Of a DNA stretch of 64,000 nucleotides, positions 1-8,976 are shown in pieces. Location of the stretch: contig NZ_JAQTHX010000001.1 of the NCBI RefSeq assembly GCF_029433335.1, positions 558,001-622,000 on the forward strand, in the 5' to 3' direction. Positions within the stretch are counted from its first letter, which is position 1, and the number at the start of each line of letters is the position of its first letter. Under the pieces are notes generated by a model, which had not been told where the DNA came from, made no database searches, and worked only from the letters and a program-made list of their open reading frames with translations. This stretch comes from Bifidobacterium sp. ESL0745. Its GTDB lineage: Bacteria > Actinomycetota > Actinomycetes > Actinomycetales > Bifidobacteriaceae. Position numbers and translations under genes: made by a program.

Positions 1-420
1 AAAATCACCCATGAGGACGCGCGCATCCGCTTCGATGTACCGGTTTTCGCCGTCGACCGCCAGATCAGAGCCTGTACGCCCGAACCAGGGGCTTGGTGCA
101 TGCTGCATCCGAAAGGTTCGGATGAGGGCAATGGAAAAACAGAAGGTGACAATTCCGAGGTTTCATCCAGCGCCGAACGTGATATGGGTGACACCGAACC
201 ATTCCATGTCTTGAAGGCTCGCCCTGCCTCCGCCGATGACCCACAAGTGCCAAATGGGCTGAAACCGGGTATGCTGGCATCCAGCAAAAAACACGTATGG
301 ATCGGCACGGCCACGGCTCCGATCGAGCTCGAAGAGGTCAAAGCCCAAGGGAAAAAGGCGATGCGGGCTGCCGACTGGGCCCGTGGCGCGCGCTTGTCGG
401 CTGATGCCTATGCCGATTGA
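1..420 (+). CDS. fmt: Methionyl-tRNA formyltransferase, C-terminal part (cut by window edge)
   Basis: This enzyme transfers a formyl group from 10-formyltetrahydrofolate to Met-tRNAfMet for translation initiation. The frame is open from base 1 and gives 139 residues before a TGA at 418-420. The segment ITHEDARIRFDV followed by IRACTPEPGAWC is the usual Fmt region at the end of the catalytic half. The rest is the small tRNA-binding C-terminal domain, ending in an Ala-rich segment (AMRAADWARGARL). The N-terminal catalytic domain lies outside the window. No terminator is obvious in the 222 bases before the next gene. The assignment rests on these C-terminal motifs alone. Confidence 0.85.
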   Translation, partial: KITHEDARIRFDVPVFAVDRQIRACTPEPGAWCMLHPKGSDEGNGKTEGDNSEVSSSAERDMGDTEPFHVLKARPASADDPQVPNGLKPGMLASSKKHVWIGTATAPIELEEVKAQGKKAMRAADWARGARLSADAYAD

Positions 421-642
421 CCGCTTATTGGGATAGCCTTGCTTCCGGATTCGGTAGTGCGGTGTGCGCAATCTGTCGCTTCCGGTTTTTCTTTCGATTG
501 TGCCGGTTGATGCCGTATATTCGATTGTGTGCAATCTTGTTATTTCGTAAATATGATTTCATGTTAAGAAGTGCCCGTAAACTTGCTTGATGAAGGCAAC
601 GGGACCACGCTTGAGAAGCGTGGATATGCACAAAGGAGGCAT

Positions 643-1497
643 ATGGTGAGGGAAATCAATATCGCAGGGCAATCGGTGCCGGCGGTAGGCATCGGTACAT
701 GGCACATGGGCAGCGAGCCGGGGAAGCACGATGAAGAGCTCAAGGCAATCCAAGCTGGTATCGAAGCCGGGGCAAGGGCAGTCGACACTGCCGAGGTTTA
801 CGGTCAGGGCAAGTCCGAAATGCTGGTGGGCGAGGCATTGCAACCGTTCGACCGCGACGATATCTTCCTCATCTCGAAAGTAAAGCCGGAGAATGCTTCC
901 AAGACGGTGATGGAACACCATCTCGATGCCAGCCTGAAACGTCTGCAGACCGATCATCTCGACCTGTATCTTTATCATTGGCGCGGCCCTATTCCGCTGG
1001 AAGAGACGGTGGCCGAACTCGACCGTCTGCGTTCCATCGGCAAGATCGGCGCTTGGGGCGTTTCAAATTTCGATATCCCGGATATGCAGGAATTGGTGGC
1101 GCTTCCGGCCGGCGGCAATGTTGCAGCCAATGAAGACCTCTACAACATCGAGTCGCGTGGCATTGAATACGACCTGCTGCCGTGGCAGCATGAACAGCAT
1201 ATTCCGCTGATTGCCTACAGCCCCGTCGGCGGACTTTCCAACAATCTCGACACCAGTATGTTGACCGATCCCGATGTCCGTAAAGTAGCGGCCAGGCACG
1301 GCGTTTCGACGTATGAGCTGTTGATTGCGTGGGCTGTGCGCGATGGCAACACGTTGGCCATTCCACAGACCTCCAACCCTGAACATATGTGTGCCAATAT
1401 CGCTGCTGCCGGCATCGAGCTGACCGACGAAGACCTTGCACAGCTTGACAAGCGCTATCCGGCACCGACTCACCGTATCCCGCTCGACGTGGACTGA
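643..1497 (+). CDS. Aldo/keto reductase
   Basis: NAD(P)H-dependent aldo/keto reductase of 284 residues; the carbonyl substrate cannot be read from the sequence. The catalytic tetrad is visible: Asp48 (AVDTAEVYG), Tyr53, Lys79 (FLISKVKP) and His112 (LYLYHWRG). The barrel ends with IPQTSNPEHMCAN, the cofactor-binding region, so length and motifs fit a compact bacterial AKR. The start is ATG 643 or GTG 646: AAAGGAGG at 632-639 is 3 and 6 nt away respectively. An in-frame GTG at 571 has no ribosome site. The gene lies 35 bases before mpa on the same strand and may be co-transcribed with it, but no functional link is evident. Confidence 0.88.
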   Translation: MVREINIAGQSVPAVGIGTWHMGSEPGKHDEELKAIQAGIEAGARAVDTAEVYGQGKSEMLVGEALQPFDRDDIFLISKVKPENASKTVMEHHLDASLKRLQTDHLDLYLYHWRGPIPLEETVAELDRLRSIGKIGAWGVSNFDIPDMQELVALPAGGNVAANEDLYNIESRGIEYDLLPWQHEQHIPLIAYSPVGGLSNNLDTSMLTDPDVRKVAARHGVSTYELLIAWAVRDGNTLAIPQTSNPEHMCANIAAAGIELTDEDLAQLDKRYPAPTHRIPLDVD

Positions 1498-1532
1498 GTC
1501 GGAACGGATTGCAGAAGAGAAGTGGATTTGTG

Positions 1533-3197
1533 ATGAGCAACGGTGAGCAAGGCGGCAATGGGCAGGCATCCGATCAAAACAGGACGAATGATCTGTCTGA
1601 TGCAGGCAAGCCGGGCAGTACAGGCAACACGGATATGAATGGCCACTTCGATTCGGATTCTATGCACGCAGACACGTTCGACGATCTTGCGCGTGAAAAC
1701 GACAACCTGCGGGCCAAGAACCACGCACTGGCGGTGGCGTTGACACGAGCCGGCAAAGAATTGCAGAAAGCCAAATCCCAGCTCGGTCTGATGGCCGCGC
1801 CGCCGTTGAACTTCGCCACCATGGTGCGCGTGGATTCGTGCAGCACCGATGAGCAGGGTGTACAGCACGCCAAGGCTGAAGTGCTTTCTGGCAACCGTCG
1901 GCTTATTGTGCCTGTTGCCTCGAACGTGTCCGCATCACGCCTGGGCGGTGGCAGAACGGTGCTTCTGAACGAAAACATGGTGTTGGTCGAGCAACGAGGG
2001 CTTGAGATTTCCGGTACCGTCCGCACGGTCAAGCAGGTTTTGGACGACGGACGGCTGATGGTCGCCGACGAATCCGGCAATGTCACGCTGGTTGAACGGG
2101 CCGGTGCGCTCGCAGATGTCATCATCGAACCGACGGCGCGAATACTGGTGGACGGCATGGCCAGACTTGCGCTGGAAGTGCTTCCCGTCGAGAACGCCAC
2201 CGACTTGGTGCTCGAACAGACGCCTGATGCCACCTTCGATGACATCGGTGGTCTGGATTCCCAGATCGAACGAATCAAGGACGCTGTCGAGCTGCCGTTC
2301 CTGCACCGCAAGCTGTTCGAACGCTACGATCTTCGCCCGCCCAAGGGCGTACTGCTGTATGGTCCTCCGGGCAACGGAAAGACGCTGATCGCCAAGGCCG
2401 TGGCCAATGCGCTTTCCGGCGGCGATGCCGACAACGGCGTATTCCTCTCCGTCAAAGGCCCCGAACTTTTGAACAAGTATGTGGGGGAGTCGGAACGCCT
2501 GATCCGGCTGATCTTCAAGCGGGCGCGGACGCGTGCGGCCGAAGGGAAGCCGGTCATCGTTTTCATCGACGAAATGGACTCGCTGCTGCGCACACGCGGT
2601 TCCGGAGTGTCCAGCGATGTGGAGACCACCATCGTCCCGCAGTTCCTCGCCGAACTTGACGGCGTGGAAAGTCTTGACAACGTTATGGTCATCGGTGCCT
2701 CGAACCGCGTCGATATGATCGACCCCGCTGTGCTGCGCCCTGGACGTCTCGATGTCAAGATTCGCATCGATCGGCCGGACAAAAAGCAGGCGGCGCAAAT
2801 TGTATCGCACTATCTGACCGGTAATTTGCCATATCAGGCCGGACAAAGCGCCGAAACACTGACCCAGGTCCTGGTCGACAGTGTCTATACGGACGGGCCA
2901 CAACGGCATATCTGCGACGTATGCGACGAGCAAGGCCGTTGGTCGAGGGTCACTTTGGCCGATGTGATGTGCGGCGCCATGCTCAAGAACATCGTCGACC
3001 GCGTCAAGACCCACGCCGTCAAGGATTCGATCACCCTTGGCCGGTCCGTTCAGATCGGTGCCGATTCGGTGCTGAAAGCTGTGGATGACGAGTTTGACGA
3101 AACCAGTGATTCGGTGATGGATTCGGATCCGGTGCAATGGTCGAAGATCAACGGCATCGCCGACGGCCATGCGGTGCGTATTCGTCCGGCTGAATAA
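1533..3197 (+). CDS. mpa: Proteasome-associated AAA ATPase Mpa/ARC
   Basis: Hexameric AAA unfoldase that recognises Pup-tagged proteins. The N-terminal 45 residues are polar. Residues about 46-86 form the coiled coil that captures Pup (DDLARENDNLRAKNHALA), followed by OB-fold segments. The AAA domain has Walker A GPPGNGKT at 277-284, Walker B VIVFIDEMD near 341-349 and an arginine-finger region (DPAVLRPGRLDVKI). The protein has 554 residues and ends in VRIRPAE. It lacks the GQYL-type tail by which mycobacterial Mpa docks on the 20S core, which fits bifidobacteria having no 20S proteasome. ATG 1533 is preferred (purine-rich AGAAGAGAAG at 1513-1522) over an upstream TTG at 1509. dop follows on the same strand. 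Confidence 0.95.
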   Translation: MSNGEQGGNGQASDQNRTNDLSDAGKPGSTGNTDMNGHFDSDSMHADTFDDLARENDNLRAKNHALAVALTRAGKELQKAKSQLGLMAAPPLNFATMVRVDSCSTDEQGVQHAKAEVLSGNRRLIVPVASNVSASRLGGGRTVLLNENMVLVEQRGLEISGTVRTVKQVLDDGRLMVADESGNVTLVERAGALADVIIEPTARILVDGMARLALEVLPVENATDLVLEQTPDATFDDIGGLDSQIERIKDAVELPFLHRKLFERYDLRPPKGVLLYGPPGNGKTLIAKAVANALSGGDADNGVFLSVKGPELLNKYVGESERLIRLIFKRARTRAAEGKPVIVFIDEMDSLLRTRGSGVSSDVETTIVPQFLAELDGVESLDNVMVIGASNRVDMIDPAVLRPGRLDVKIRIDRPDKKQAAQIVSHYLTGNLPYQAGQSAETLTQVLVDSVYTDGPQRHICDVCDEQGRWSRVTLADVMCGAMLKNIVDRVKTHAVKDSITLGRSVQIGADSVLKAVDDEFDETSDSVMDSDPVQWSKINGIADGHAVRIRPAE

Positions 3198-3366
3198 TGG
3201 CTATCCTGCTGTCGGCAAGTCCATGACATTCTGATTTGGAGTGTAGTGACTGCTTTTGCCGTGACAGAGAATAGTCAATGGCTGAATATGGGCGGCTGTT
3301 AAGCTGGTTTCAACCAAGCTTGCTCGTGTCAGATGAAATACATGCAGTGTTGAAGAGGGAATACCA

Positions 3367-5241
3367 ATGAGCGTATATAGGATGATGGGAACCGAAACGG
3401 AATACGCGGTTTCGGACATGGAAGCGGACCATTACAATCCTGTACAACTTTCGTTCGACGTGGTCAGTGGCGCTGCGAACCCGCAAACGCAGCATATTCG
3501 CTGGGATTACCGGCAGGAAGACCCATTGAACGACGCCCGCGGCACCCGTCTGCCTCGCGCCGCCGCTCGGCCGGACATGCTCACCGACGAACCACAACGT
3601 CAGATCGTCAACGTCATCGCGCCCAACGGTGGCCGCGTCTACGTCGACCATGCACATCCCGAATATTCCGCGCCTGAGACCATGGACCCGTTCGAGGCCG
3701 TCTCTTACGACCATGCCGGCGACCGGATCATGTTTGAAGCGGCGCAGAAAGCCAATGAGCGCAACGGTTCCCACATCGTTTTGCATCGCAACAACGTGGA
3801 CGGCAAAGGTGCCAGCTGGGGGACGCACGAAAACTACATGATGCGCCGTCACGTTCCGTTCGACCGGGTGGCGGCGTTGATGACGCTGCATTTCGTCTCG
3901 CGTCAGATTTATACGGGTTCTGGTCGGGTCGGCATCGGCGAAAAAGGCGAGGAAGCCGGGTTTCAGCTAAGCCAACGCGCCGATTACATCCATTCCGTTG
4001 TCGGCCTGCAAACCACCTTCGACCGGCCGATCGTCAACGCGCGCGACGAATCCCATGTAACCGGCGACTATCGCCGTCTCCATGTCATCGTCGGTGACGC
4101 CAATCGCATGGATGTGCCGCAGACGTTGAAGCTCGGCACGACCAGCATGCTGTTGTGGTTGATCGAGCAGGCCGATAGCGCGGATACACGTATTTCTGGC
4201 AACGATGTTGACGGTACTGCAGGCGATACTGGCGACAAAGGGGAACTCGGCAATCTGTCCGGGAATAGTGCCGATAATCCACAGATATTCGGAATTGACA
4301 ATGCGTTCGACTTTGATGAGCTGCTTGCCGATTTGCAGCTCGTCGATCCCGTTGAGGACATGCATATTGTTTCGCATGATCTGACGCTTGCCGCGCAGCT
4401 GCCGCTTGAACAGGGAGGAAACACAACGGCCTGGCAGATTCAGATACGTCTGCTTTCTGCGGTATCCGCGCAAGGTGCCGTGACATACGGCACTGACAGC
4501 AGGGGAGAGGTGATTTGGCCTGACGAGCCGACCAAACGAATCATGGCGATGTGGCGTCAGGCGTTGATGGATGTGGCGGCGGTGCGTCACACAAGCGATG
4601 ATGAACGGCTGAAGATGGCCGACGAGGGCTCGCGTTTGGAGTGGTTGCTCAAATGGCAGTTGCTGGAACGTTTGCGTCGCAAAATCGGTGCTGATTGGTC
4701 CGACCCAAAGCTGGCGGCCCTTGACTTGAGTTGGGCCGCGCTGGACCCCGCCCATTCGGTTTTTGCTCGCCTGCAATCCCAGACACAGCGTGTACCTCTA
4801 CGCCCGAACGAAAGTCAGGACCAAGCCGACGTTGAGGTTCAGCATGCCGCCTTAAAGCCTCCGGAAGACACCCGTGCCTGGCTGCGTGCCGAAATTATCA
4901 GGCGTTTTCCCAAGGAAGTGGTCGCCGCGTCTTGGTCGCATCTGACCGTACGGGATGGAAACCGTATGGATAATGATGATGAAGACATGGCTGGCCTCCA
5001 TCAAACGGCAAAGGCGCACATCGGAAAGGTTCCGGCCGATAATTCGCGTGATTGTCAATTGCCCTTAACCGATGTGGAAGGAAACGTGATGGAAGCTTCA
5101 GGACCAGAGCTTTTTTCCTTGGATATTTCACAATCAAGGCGCTGGACCAAGCAGCGTTGCGGGGAAATCCTCAACGAATGCGGTCATCGGCATGAAACAG
5201 CTGCACAGACGCTGCGCAGCCTTAAAACTGCTGTTAGATAA
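3367..5241 (+). CDS. dop: Pup deamidase/depupylase Dop
   Basis: Glutamine-synthetase-like enzyme that removes Pup from lysines and, in species with Pup-Gln, deamidates Pup. Visible features are GTETEYAV at residues 8-15 (metal/ATP-binding Glu), the Dop-specific loop around 56-72, and Asp94 in VYVDHAHPEYS, the position of the catalytic aspartate in this family. HENYMMRR is the shared Dop/PafA histidine-glutamate motif. At 624 residues it is longer than the roughly 500 usual for Dop. Much of the excess is a low-complexity Gly/Asp/Asn insertion at about 268-308 plus an extended C-terminal part. GAAGAGGGA lies a few bases before ATG 3367. Because Pup here ends in Glu (10531-10725), depupylation is the likely main role. 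Confidence 0.95.
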   Translation: MSVYRMMGTETEYAVSDMEADHYNPVQLSFDVVSGAANPQTQHIRWDYRQEDPLNDARGTRLPRAAARPDMLTDEPQRQIVNVIAPNGGRVYVDHAHPEYSAPETMDPFEAVSYDHAGDRIMFEAAQKANERNGSHIVLHRNNVDGKGASWGTHENYMMRRHVPFDRVAALMTLHFVSRQIYTGSGRVGIGEKGEEAGFQLSQRADYIHSVVGLQTTFDRPIVNARDESHVTGDYRRLHVIVGDANRMDVPQTLKLGTTSMLLWLIEQADSADTRISGNDVDGTAGDTGDKGELGNLSGNSADNPQIFGIDNAFDFDELLADLQLVDPVEDMHIVSHDLTLAAQLPLEQGGNTTAWQIQIRLLSAVSAQGAVTYGTDSRGEVIWPDEPTKRIMAMWRQALMDVAAVRHTSDDERLKMADEGSRLEWLLKWQLLERLRRKIGADWSDPKLAALDLSWAALDPAHSVFARLQSQTQRVPLRPNESQDQADVEVQHAALKPPEDTRAWLRAEIIRRFPKEVVAASWSHLTVRDGNRMDNDDEDMAGLHQTAKAHIGKVPADNSRDCQLPLTDVEGNVMEASGPELFSLDISQSRRWTKQRCGEILNECGHRHETAAQTLRSLKTAVR

Positions 5242-5273
5242 GTGTCAACGGGCATCGCCCTTGCATTGACACT
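5241..5273 (+). terminator. Hairpin overlapping the dop stop codon
   Basis: AGTGTCAA (5241-5248) pairs with TTGACACT (5266-5273), and GGGC/GCCC extend the stem inside. It begins on the last base of the dop stop codon. No clear T-run follows, so termination is plausible but unproven. It could also act from the other strand, where the sortase gene converges. Confidence 0.45.
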
Positions 5274-5375
5274 TGAAGAATTGGATCTTTGCCGGTCTTT
5301 GTTCGTTTCGGCCCGTGTTTGTCTGTGCTTCCGGTCCTGACCATGCCGAAAGCCTGAACGTGAAGACAACACCTA

Positions 5376-6395
5376 CTAGCGACTGGTTATGTATTTGTGA
5401 TGTTTCGCAGGGATGGGCTTGTTTCTTGTCTGCACGTATTTTATCGTCAGACAGCTGATCGCAGCGATGATGATGATGGACATTTCCAACATATCGGTCC
5501 TTTTCGTGTTCTTGCCGTTGGTTTCGGCAGGTGTGATCGTACGGATTGCGGAGACCAAAAGCCGATGGTCGTTGATTCCGTAGGGGGTACATGTCATGAG
5601 TGTGACCCTGTCTTGCCCGGGTTCGATTCTGAGTTTGCTGTCGTCGTCGGGCAGGATGACGTTGATGCGGTCGACCCGATACGACAACGTCCTGCCCATC
5701 GATTTGATGGAAAACCCGTCCCCGATACGCATCTCATCAAGTCTGGTGAACATCAATGCGTCGGTCATGCCGGTGTGGGCGGCTATCACGGCGTGTGTGG
5801 AAGGACCTCCCACCGGCAGCGAACTGCCGTAGAGATGGCCGGCTCCGTTGGCGAGAATCTCGTCGTCGGTGCCGTGATAGATCGGCAGCCGCACTGAGAT
5901 CTTGGGTATGGTAATCGTCGCCATGATGCCTTCGCCTTGGTCGAGCAGGGATTGATAGCCCCCGGCATGGTCGGAGTCCGATGATGCCGGGATTGTCGAA
6001 TATGGGGAGTTCGTGGGAATTTCCCCCAGAAATGGTTGACCGGTCTTGGCAAGTTCGGTGTTGTAGCGATGCGCCATCTCCAGCTCATATTTCAGATGTT
6101 GCGGTGATTGGGATTCGGCAAGAACTTCTGATACTTCGGCGTTGTGCGCCAATTTTCTGGAGGATATTTGCTGGAGTATCAGGGGATAGGCGATGGCGGA
6201 AATCCCTAGTACGATCAACGCAATCGCACAGGCCTTGAGAATAATGGGGGCGATCGGTGCATGGGTTCCACCGCCGCCTGACCATGAATCATTATTGATG
6301 GGATTGCCGTCAAAATCGGATGAGACCACATCGACCTGTTTGCTCGACATGCGTCGGCAAATCGATGGTGGTGACGTGGTCTCATCCGTTTTCAT
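5376..6395 (-). CDS. Class C sortase (pilus-assembly transpeptidase)
   Basis: Membrane-anchored cysteine transpeptidase that polymerises LPxTG pilins and passes them to the cell wall. It has 339 residues. A transmembrane segment at about 51-75 (ILKACAIALIVLGISAIAYP) precedes the extracellular sortase barrel. The catalytic His lies in VIAAHTGM, Cys269 in TLMTCTPYG, and the Arg in HRLLVSAIR. A second hydrophobic segment near the C terminus (MSIIIIAAISCLTI) is typical of class C. The ATG at 6395 has AAGAAG a few bases upstream and lies 25 bases after the pilin stop, so the two genes form one operon. The pilin encoded next to it is the obvious substrate. Confidence 0.92.
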   Translation of the reverse strand: MKTDETTSPPSICRRMSSKQVDVVSSDFDGNPINNDSWSGGGGTHAPIAPIILKACAIALIVLGISAIAYPLILQQISSRKLAHNAEVSEVLAESQSPQHLKYELEMAHRYNTELAKTGQPFLGEIPTNSPYSTIPASSDSDHAGGYQSLLDQGEGIMATITIPKISVRLPIYHGTDDEILANGAGHLYGSSLPVGGPSTHAVIAAHTGMTDALMFTRLDEMRIGDGFSIKSMGRTLSYRVDRINVILPDDDSKLRIEPGQDRVTLMTCTPYGINDHRLLVSAIRTITPAETNGKNTKRTDMLEMSIIIIAAISCLTIKYVQTRNKPIPAKHHKYITSR

Positions 6396-6420
6396 ATCAT
6401 TCTTCTTTTAAGCGCTGCAA

Positions 6421-8178
6421 TCAGCGGGAAGCCGCGTTCTTGCCGACATGTGAACGTTGGCTTCTGCGCACGGCGAGGTAGATTCCTGCACCGGCGCCAA
6501 CCAGCAGCATGCCGAGGATAATGCGAATCGTGATGCCCGCTTTGCCGGTGCTGGGCAGATCGATGACGGTCTTGATGTTCTTGACGATGTAGAGCTGCGG
6601 ATTGGTGTCGTCTTTGGAAACGAGGCCGTAAAGGTCATCGGCGGGTGCTGAATAATTGACGGAGTCCAGCGTCTGGTCGCTCCTGAATGACGGGGTAATG
6701 GTCACGCTGAATTTGAAATCGGTGGGGATGATGTAGCCATCGGTCGGTTTGATCTCTTTCAATGTGTAGGTGCCTGCATCGACTCCTGAGATCGTGATGG
6801 TGCCGCTCGCGGGGACCACCAGCTTGTCCACACTTGCCTCGCCAGTCTGAGGTGGACGATAGCCTCCGTTGCCGTCGCTGTACATGGGCATCGGTGTGGT
6901 GGATGTGCCTTGGAAGATCTGGAACTCGGTACCGGGCAGCACCGTGCCTTCGGACTTCGAAATCTTCCTGATTGCGAAGTTGAAGGTGTAGACATGCTTT
7001 TCGACGCTTGGGGTGGTGGTCCCATGACAGTCGGTGGATTGATTGTCCTTGTAGGTGACTGTCGCGCTGTTCTTGGAATCCCCATGATCGATGGTGATTG
7101 CGTCATCGTTGAGCACCACCGTGTAGGTGATTTCGATCGGTTGTCCGGCAAGACTGTAATCCTGAATGCTCATTTTGCCTTTGATATATGCGGAGAGGTT
7201 GAAAACGAACGAGGCGCCCTTCGCTGTGGTGTGGCTGGAAGCAACGGTGGACACCGGTTCCTGATGCTGGTTGAACACCGAAAGGGCATATTGCCCTGTG
7301 GTGAGCGTTGTATCGCCGATTTTCACGGTTGGGTTCAATAGCGACGAGTCGTAGGTCAGTCCGGCAGAAAGTTGGTCGTTGACTTGCAGTATGTAGGTGT
7401 TCGGATCGTAATGGGTGTAGAGGGGAACCGTTGAATTGATGGTGAATTTGATTGGGTCGCCGACTTTGTGTGTCGGACTGTCCACATTCTTCACCGGTTT
7501 TTTGAGATATGTGGATTTCACCTGGGCCGATGAAGTCATACCTGGCAGGTTCACGCTTGCGCCGTCGACCATTTTGCCGGCTTTGGTGCTTACCAGCATG
7601 GGGATGGTTTGCAGCGTACCCGTATTCGGATCGGGTTGCGGGGTGGTGTCTTCGATCAGATAGATGCCGTTGGGGATGTTGAAATGGGCAACCGCATTCC
7701 CGCTTGCGTCGGCTGCGCCTCCTGTCGTTTTAACCGTTGAAGTTGAGATCGCATTGGCAATGTCGGTCTGGGTGGCGAGATTCTGGATGAAATCACGGAC
7801 GTTGCCGGCATAGGGGGACTGTCCGGATGTGTCGTGGTTGAATCCCCAGTTTTCCGCGACCCAGCTGATGGGATCAGTGAACTGGGCGTGTGCGTCGGTC
7901 GCGGTCAGTGCGGTGGAGGCCGCGTTCCTGATTGCCGTGTTGCCCACGGAGACGACCTCCATGGTATTGTGTGCGGGGTCCTGAAGGTTGTAATCGCCGA
8001 GTTTGACGGCGACGAAGGTGTGGTTGCTGATTGTATCCTGGGCGCCGGTAATGTCGAAATCGACGTTGGGCTGGTCTTCTGTGGCCGACGCGATTGTCGC
8101 GGTGCTTGCAAGCATGGCTGTTCCGGTCAGCAAAGCCAGAGCGGAAATCATGAGTTTCTTTGCAGATAGGTGTTTCAT
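6421..8178 (-). CDS. LPxTG-anchored isopeptide-type pilin (fimbrial subunit)
   Basis: Secreted pilin of 585 residues. The start at 8178 gives a clean signal peptide (MKHLSAKKLMISALALLTG, with an Ala-Ser-Ala cleavage region near residue 30). AGGAGAG lies upstream, so the frame's extension to 8358 is discarded. An N-terminal pilin region and one or two immunoglobulin-like domains follow. The last is a Cna_B-type domain with an E-box (YTLKEIKPTDGY) that would form intramolecular isopeptide bonds. The sorting signal is LPSTG at 541-545, then a hydrophobic helix and an Arg-rich tail (RRSQRSH). It pairs with the downstream class C sortase. No separate tip adhesin gene is present, so this protein may be both shaft and adhesin. 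Confidence 0.9.
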   Translation of the reverse strand: MKHLSAKKLMISALALLTGTAMLASTATIASATEDQPNVDFDITGAQDTISNHTFVAVKLGDYNLQDPAHNTMEVVSVGNTAIRNAASTALTATDAHAQFTDPISWVAENWGFNHDTSGQSPYAGNVRDFIQNLATQTDIANAISTSTVKTTGGAADASGNAVAHFNIPNGIYLIEDTTPQPDPNTGTLQTIPMLVSTKAGKMVDGASVNLPGMTSSAQVKSTYLKKPVKNVDSPTHKVGDPIKFTINSTVPLYTHYDPNTYILQVNDQLSAGLTYDSSLLNPTVKIGDTTLTTGQYALSVFNQHQEPVSTVASSHTTAKGASFVFNLSAYIKGKMSIQDYSLAGQPIEITYTVVLNDDAITIDHGDSKNSATVTYKDNQSTDCHGTTTPSVEKHVYTFNFAIRKISKSEGTVLPGTEFQIFQGTSTTPMPMYSDGNGGYRPPQTGEASVDKLVVPASGTITISGVDAGTYTLKEIKPTDGYIIPTDFKFSVTITPSFRSDQTLDSVNYSAPADDLYGLVSKDDTNPQLYIVKNIKTVIDLPSTGKAGITIRIILGMLLVGAGAGIYLAVRRSQRSHVGKNAASR

Positions 8179-8508
8179 GGGGAGGTTCTCTCCTGTTTTC
8201 TTCGATGAGATAAGGGATTTTTGATATGCCGTTATCGTTGCTCGATGGATTTTCGCAAATCGGTTGAGTACTCCTGAAACCAATGAGAGGCCGCCATACG
8301 GAATCATTCGTAGCTGTAAAACGACAATTTGTATTACCGATGAACAGGTTGTGTCCATGGCAGGCGTTGGTCCCGTTTATTGGTCAGGAAGCGTTTGGTT
8401 TGATATTCGGCGGACAGGCCATTATCGTCGGGGTAAATGCAATATGTGTTACGCCCCGGGAGTAAGATAAAAAAATGGTAGCGAGTTCACCAAAATTCGA
8501 TACCTTGA

Positions 8509-8547
8509 CTGTCTCCTGCATGATTTTGAACGGATCGCAGGAGACAG
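8509..8547. repeat. Perfect 11-bp inverted repeat with 17-nt loop
   Basis: CTGTCTCCTGC at 8509-8519 and GCAGGAGACAG at 8537-8547 are exact inverse complements. On the + strand a short T-run (ATTTTTATC) follows, so a rightward terminator is possible although no rightward gene precedes it. An operator or attenuator for the leftward pilin operon is the alternative. Confidence 0.6.
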
Positions 8548-8613
8548 CATTTTTATCATTGGTCTTATGGGTTGACTGGATGCTTGACGTTAGGGGCATC
8601 CTTGTTGATTGTT

Positions 8614-8637
8614 CGAGCAACTATAGGCTGTTGCTCG
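8614..8637. repeat. 8-bp inverted repeat
   Basis: CGAGCAAC (8614-8621) and GTTGCTCG (8630-8637) flank an 8-nt loop. It lies in the geneless region upstream of the pilin. No function can be assigned. Confidence 0.5.
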
Positions 8638-8940
8638 CTTTGATCTCAAGACGGTGCCATGTAAACTCCTCGCGACTGTACATATATGTTGATAGACATC
8701 AATATTGGTTAGCATAGCGTCAAAAATATTGAGACATGTGTCTTGATAAAGCGTAAAACGATATGATCGAAGCGGTATAAGAATTTTTCGAAACCATTGA
8801 TGTCTTTGAGAAATTACAAGACTGCAACGATGCGGAAATCAGTTTATTCATCAGTTAGTTATTTTTCGCTATTGATGATATTTTTTAATCAGATAGGCTT
8901 TTTGACGTTTATTGTTGTGGTGCATACTATGAAAACAAAT

Positions 8941-8976
8941 TGGCCCGTTTTGCAATTCGTTGTGCAAAACGGGCCA
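8941..8976 (-). terminator. Terminator of the pup-pafA operon
   Basis: Fourteen-bp perfect stem (8941-8954 with 8963-8976) and an 8-nt loop. On the minus strand it lies 13 bases after the pafA stop and is followed by AATTTGTTTT. This is a convincing intrinsic terminator. Confidence 0.85.

Noticed and set aside
571..642. Upstream GTG start for the aldo/keto reductase
   Set aside because: The perfect AAAGGAGG at 632-639 points to the start at 643 or 646; the added residues do not resemble the family.
8179..8358. N-terminal extension of the pilin frame
   Set aside because: It would bury the signal peptide 60 residues into the protein; the start at 8178 gives a normal signal peptide and ribosome site.
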